From Opitutia bacterium (GTDB lineage Bacteria; Verrucomicrobiota; Verrucomicrobiia; Opitutales; Opitutaceae): a stretch of DNA of 46,502 nucleotides. The notes under the pieces are model-generated. The model searched no databases. It was given only the letters and a program-made list of their open reading frames with translations, and had not been told where the DNA came from. Where the stretch lies: assembly GCA_016199925.1 (NCBI GenBank), contig JACQFT010000097.1, forward strand, positions 1 to 46,502, written 5' to 3'. This document shows positions 44,035 through 46,502 of this stretch, piece after piece (the first letter of the stretch is position 1; the number at the start of each line of letters is the position of its first letter). Made by a program: the position numbers and the translations under genes.

Positions 44035-44604
44035 TTATTTACCGTGGCAGTGTTTGAATTTCTTTCCGCTGCCGCATGGGCAAGGATCGTTGCGCCCCAC
44101 TTTGCTTGAAGTTGGCAGGATCACAGGGGCCGGTTTAGGAACAACGCTCGCGACATAGTCCACATGTCCACAAGAGGGGATTCGGAAGCTAAGCTTTGTT
44201 TGGCCGGCATAGTTAGTGACGCTGAAGTCACCATGCGCGATAACATCCATGCCGATCAGCATGTCTGCCCCGGGTCCCAGAACCCCTTTCGTCACGCGAA
44301 GCGCATTTGTTCCGACTTCGCTTGGTAGCTTGAGCGTGATCAAATACTGTTCCGCATCAGCAGTGCCATGCGCGTGATGCACTCGAGTCATCCCGGTAGG
44401 TTTTAAGTCAAGTGCGTTAACGACCTGCTGCGTAATCACAGACGCAGATGCTCCCGTGTCCCATATCGCTTTGAACGATTTCAGTTGAGGCTCGGGCTCT
44501 TGAGTGGGGTCGAAGGCAACACCGATACGAGCATCCGTAATCAGAACACGAACTACTTGAGAGTAAGTCGTGGTGAAACTCCTAACTGGCAGACGGGCAC
44601 TCAA
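44035..44604 (-). CDS. Retropepsin-like aspartyl protease with C-terminal SEC-C zinc motif
   Basis: 189 residues from TTG 44604, the earliest start after the upstream stop; there is no ATG before the catalytic motif. The retroviral-type aspartyl protease motif [12 protein letters not shown] (catalytic Asp at about 49) is followed by the flap region and by [15 protein letters not shown], the hydrophobic-hydrophobic-Gly partner motif. Such single-domain enzymes act as homodimers. The C-terminus [19 protein letters not shown] (171-189) is a textbook SEC-C zinc-binding motif, as in SecA. It directly follows the small gene at 44607-44858 (two bases apart), so an operon with coupled translation is likely. 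Base composition is clearly lower in GC than the neighbours, suggesting transfer. The substrate is unknown. Confidence 0.8.
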   Translation of the reverse strand: MSARLPVRSFTTTYSQVVRVLITDARIGVAFDPTQEPEPQLKSFKAIWDTGASASVITQQVVNALDLKPTGMTRVHHAHGTADAEQYLITLKLPSEVGTNALRVTKGVLGPGADMLIGMDVIAHGDFSVTNYAGQTKLSFRIPSCGHVDYVASVVPKPAPVILPTSSKVGRNDPCPCGSGKKFKHCHGK

Positions 44605-44606
44605 GT

Positions 44607-44858
44607 TTACCCGAACGCGACCCTCGAATGAAATGTCTGCGAGTAGTTGTTACCGTCTGCCTGGCAGTGCTGGACCAAGAAGGTGCCCAGTTCATGCGAT
44701 TTCCTCGTTTCGCGGACAGCTTCCAGTTCGTTCGTGTAAGCCCCAATTACCTGTTGGTTTTTGATAACAACAAACTTGTCGCCGTGTTCGGCCACAAGTT
44801 TTTTCTGGTTCGCGATATAGTAGTCGAACTCGGGTTTTAGTGATGGCGTATTGCTCAT
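44607..44858 (-). CDS. Small DUF5678-like protein
   Basis: 83 residues: [20 protein letters not shown], then [31 protein letters not shown], and [10 protein letters not shown] at the end. The FVVIK-x-x-x-VIGAY-x-x-x-x-EA pattern is that of DUF5678-type small proteins of unknown function. It is the first gene of a two-gene unit with the retropepsin/SEC-C protein. Lower GC than the window, ATG start at 44858, no membrane segment. It may be a substrate, an adaptor or an inhibitor of the protease; the sequence does not decide. Confidence 0.7.
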   Translation of the reverse strand: MSNTPSLKPEFDYYIANQKKLVAEHGDKFVVIKNQQVIGAYTNELEAVRETRKSHELGTFLVQHCQADGNNYSQTFHSRVAFG

Positions 44859-45018
44859 GGGTCAATCGATTCATTGCCACTAGAGCACATGCGCCGTGGG
44901 AGTGAAAGTGGAAATAAGCGCGGGATGACGAATCTTGCCGCTGCAAGTGCCTAGAAAACGCGCGATTTCAGGTGCCAATACGCATTTTGTAAGAGCTGAG
45001 GAAAGTTAAGGGTTTCCG

Positions 45019-45735
45019 TCACAGCATCCCGGCGGCGCGAAAACTGTAGTAACCGAGGCCGCGCGGATCGGCGCCGGGGCGGCCGAGGATGACGTGGTCG
45101 GTGAGTTCCAGGTCGATCGCCTTCGCGGCCTCGCGGAGCTGGCGCGTGAGCTGAAGGTCGGCGGCGCTAGGGGCCGGATCGCCGCTGGGGTGATTGTGGG
45201 CGCAGATGATGGCGGTGGCGCCGTGGCGGATGGCTTCGCGAAAGACCTCGCGCGGATGCGCGAGGGTGCTGGTGGCGGTGCCGGAGGTGATCTCGACGAG
45301 TTTCAACAGGCGGTTTTTCCGGTTCAGGCAGGCGACCCAGAATTTCTCGACGGTGAGGCCGGCGAGCAGCGGCTGGAAATGCGCCAGCACCGACTCCGCG
45401 CGATTCAGCACGGGGGCGGCGTCGTGTTCGCTGGCGAGGACGCGGCGCGCGATTTCCATCACGGTGATGAGCTGGGCGGCCTTGACCGGACCGATGCCTT
45501 TGAGGCGGCGGAAGTCGGCGTCCTGCCACTGCACGAGCGCGGCGAGCGAGCCGGCCTCGGTGACGAGTTGTTGGGCGACGGCGAGCACGTTGACGCCGCG
45601 GCGGCCGCTGCGCAGCAGGAGCGCGAGCAGCTCGGTGTCGCTCAGCGCGGCCGCGCCGTGTTTTTCGAGGCGTTCCTGCGGGCGCTCGCCGACCGCGAGG
45701 TCCTTGAGACGGAGAGGGGGATAGGGGTCGCTCAT
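45019..45735 (-). CDS. radC: RadC family protein (JAB/MPN domain)
   Basis: 238 residues. The N-terminal UPF0758 region (RLKDLAVGERPQERLEKHGA, then LSDTELLALLLRSG) is followed by a helix-hairpin-helix (FRRLKGIGPVKAAQL, about 75-89) and a JAB-type metalloprotease-like domain. That domain has the zinc motif HNHPSGDPAPSAAD (His180, His182, Asp193). Historically called a DNA repair protein; its actual activity is unsettled. ATG 45735. A 44-base gap separates it from the upstream isomerase gene on the same strand. Confidence 0.94.
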   Translation of the reverse strand: MSDPYPPLRLKDLAVGERPQERLEKHGAAALSDTELLALLLRSGRRGVNVLAVAQQLVTEAGSLAALVQWQDADFRRLKGIGPVKAAQLITVMEIARRVLASEHDAAPVLNRAESVLAHFQPLLAGLTVEKFWVACLNRKNRLLKLVEITSGTATSTLAHPREVFREAIRHGATAIICAHNHPSGDPAPSAADLQLTRQLREAAKAIDLELTDHVILGRPGADPRGLGYYSFRAAGML

Positions 45736-45779
45736 CGGGGCCTTGGTGCTGGCACCCGTGGCCCCGGGTTTCAGCGCGC

Positions 45780-46502
45780 TTAGAAGTGCTTCACGTAGCC
45801 GTTGCGTCGGAGTTTCTCGAGCCAGCGTTCCTGCGCCTGCCGGGCGCTTTGTTGCACGAGCATTTTTTCGATTTGGTCGCGGACTTCGTTCAGCGGCAGG
45901 ATGCCGGCGTGTTTGCGCTCCTCGACGTAGAGGATGAAAGCGCCTTCGGGCATGATGATCGGGTCGGCGTATTGGCCCTTCTCGAGGGTGAAGAGCACGT
46001 CGCTGAATTCTTTGCGCAGATCGGAGCGGCGCTGCCAGCCCCAGTCGCCGCCCTTGGTGCGGCGCGAGTCCTGGCTGTAGAGCCGGGCGATGTCGGCGAA
46101 CGAGCCGCCGGCCCGGAGCTGCTTCATGATGTCGTCGGCCTTGGCGCGGAGCGTGGCGTCGGTGTCGTCGGCGCCGCGGGCGAGCTGGATGAGGCGGAGA
46201 TGGACGGCGTCTTCCTGGTAGAAGCGGTCCTTGTTTTCGGCGTAGAACTGTTCGATCTTTACCGGGCTGACCGTGCTCGCCGACTTGCGCTGCTGCTGGC
46301 GCATGTAGGAGTAGATCATGTTTTCCTCGGTCTCTTTGTGGTAATCCTTCTGCGAGATGCCGCGGGACCGGAGGTAGGCGAGGAACTTGGAGCGGTCGCC
46401 GTCGAACTCGGAGATGATCGTCTCGGCGACCTGGTTGTCGACGAGGCTGGGCGGGACTTTGCGTTTCTCGTCCTTGTAGAATTCTTTCACGATCAGGACG
46501 CG
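45780..46502 (-). CDS. SurA-like peptidyl-prolyl isomerase (partial, N-terminus beyond window)
   Basis: About 240 C-terminal residues are visible; the frame stays open to the right edge (RVLIVKEF...), so the start is outside. A SurA-type N-terminal helical region (VPPSLVDNQVAETIISEF, then FLAYLRSRGISQKDYHKETEEN) leads to a parvulin-type domain. That domain has HLRLIQLARG, FADIARLYSQDSRRTKGGDWGW and GAFILYVEERKHAG at about 100-205 of the visible part. Such periplasmic chaperones assist outer-membrane protein folding. Only one parvulin domain is seen. Confidence 0.88.
   Translation of the reverse strand, partial: RVLIVKEFYKDEKRKVPPSLVDNQVAETIISEFDGDRSKFLAYLRSRGISQKDYHKETEENMIYSYMRQQQRKSASTVSPVKIEQFYAENKDRFYQEDAVHLRLIQLARGADDTDATLRAKADDIMKQLRAGGSFADIARLYSQDSRRTKGGDWGWQRRSDLRKEFSDVLFTLEKGQYADPIIMPEGAFILYVEERKHAGILPLNEVRDQIEKMLVQQSARQAQERWLEKLRRNGYVKHF

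Noticed and set aside
43819-44109. 96-residue frame with a hydrophobic segment after tRNA-Tyr
   Set aside because: The first part runs through short palindromes, and the hydrophobic end is antisense to the SEC-C coding part of the protease gene. No ribosome site was seen.
44859-45018. Possible attachment-site copy of the tRNA-Tyr 3' end at the far side of the AT-rich module
   Set aside because: No repeat of the CTTCCACCACCA region was found by eye between the small gene and radC.

Overview
The window is a high-GC bacterial chromosome segment, densely coding on both strands. The gene set points to Verrucomicrobiota, probably an Opitutaceae-like organism: a type III glutamine synthetase, an mreBCD-mrdA cell-shape cluster, a MoxR/DUF58/transglutaminase cluster, FecR plus CHASE2-cyclase signalling, weak Shine-Dalgarno sites and many dispersed palindromic repeats. 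That assignment is inference from content; no 16S or database search was possible.

Layout. 1-2.6 kb: the end of an unidentified gene, a Spy/CpxP-like periplasmic protein, the SRP RNA (ffs) and dnaX, which carries a nine-A run where slippage would give a longer tau-like product. 2.7-7.0 kb: glnN (GSIII) and an O-antigen-ligase-like membrane protein. 7.0-10.5 kb: a FecR-domain secreted protein and a CHASE2 adenylate cyclase. 10.7-14.2 kb: sodA, a beta-propeller-like lipoprotein and a phospholipase D/cardiolipin-synthase-like protein. 14.2-15.0 kb: a repeat-only stretch. 15.0-19.6 kb: MoxR ATPase, DUF58 and transglutaminase operon. 19.8-20.3 kb: a RelB/RelE-type toxin-antitoxin pair between long direct repeats. 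20.6-25.5 kb: mreB, mreC, mreD and PBP2 on the minus strand. 26.0-26.35 kb: a decayed glucose-6-phosphate dehydrogenase remnant. 26.4-28.35 kb: dgt, then hicBA, then a second partial copy of the 3' end of dgt. 28.4-30.1 kb: a GT-C-like membrane protein. 30.2-37.3 kb: an HD hydrolase, two prolyl oligopeptidase paralogues and a TPR-methyltransferase between them. 37.4-41.1 kb: plsY, lysC, thrC. 41.2-43.6 kb: a methyltransferase and cardiolipin synthase. 43.7-45.0 kb: tRNA-Tyr followed by an AT-richer two-gene module (DUF5678-like protein plus retropepsin/SEC-C protein). 45.0-46.5 kb: radC and the C-terminal part of a SurA-like peptidyl-prolyl isomerase.

How it fits together. Most of the window is housekeeping: replication, nitrogen assimilation, envelope and shape, aspartate-family amino acids. 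The accessory signal is in small inserted units: two toxin-antitoxin cassettes, both next to CACGGAT-type repeats and one bracketed by a duplicated gene end; the protease module beside tRNA-Tyr; and at least six families of dispersed palindromes, some of which have entered coding sequence (DUF58, the dnaX tau linker, the transglutaminase tail).
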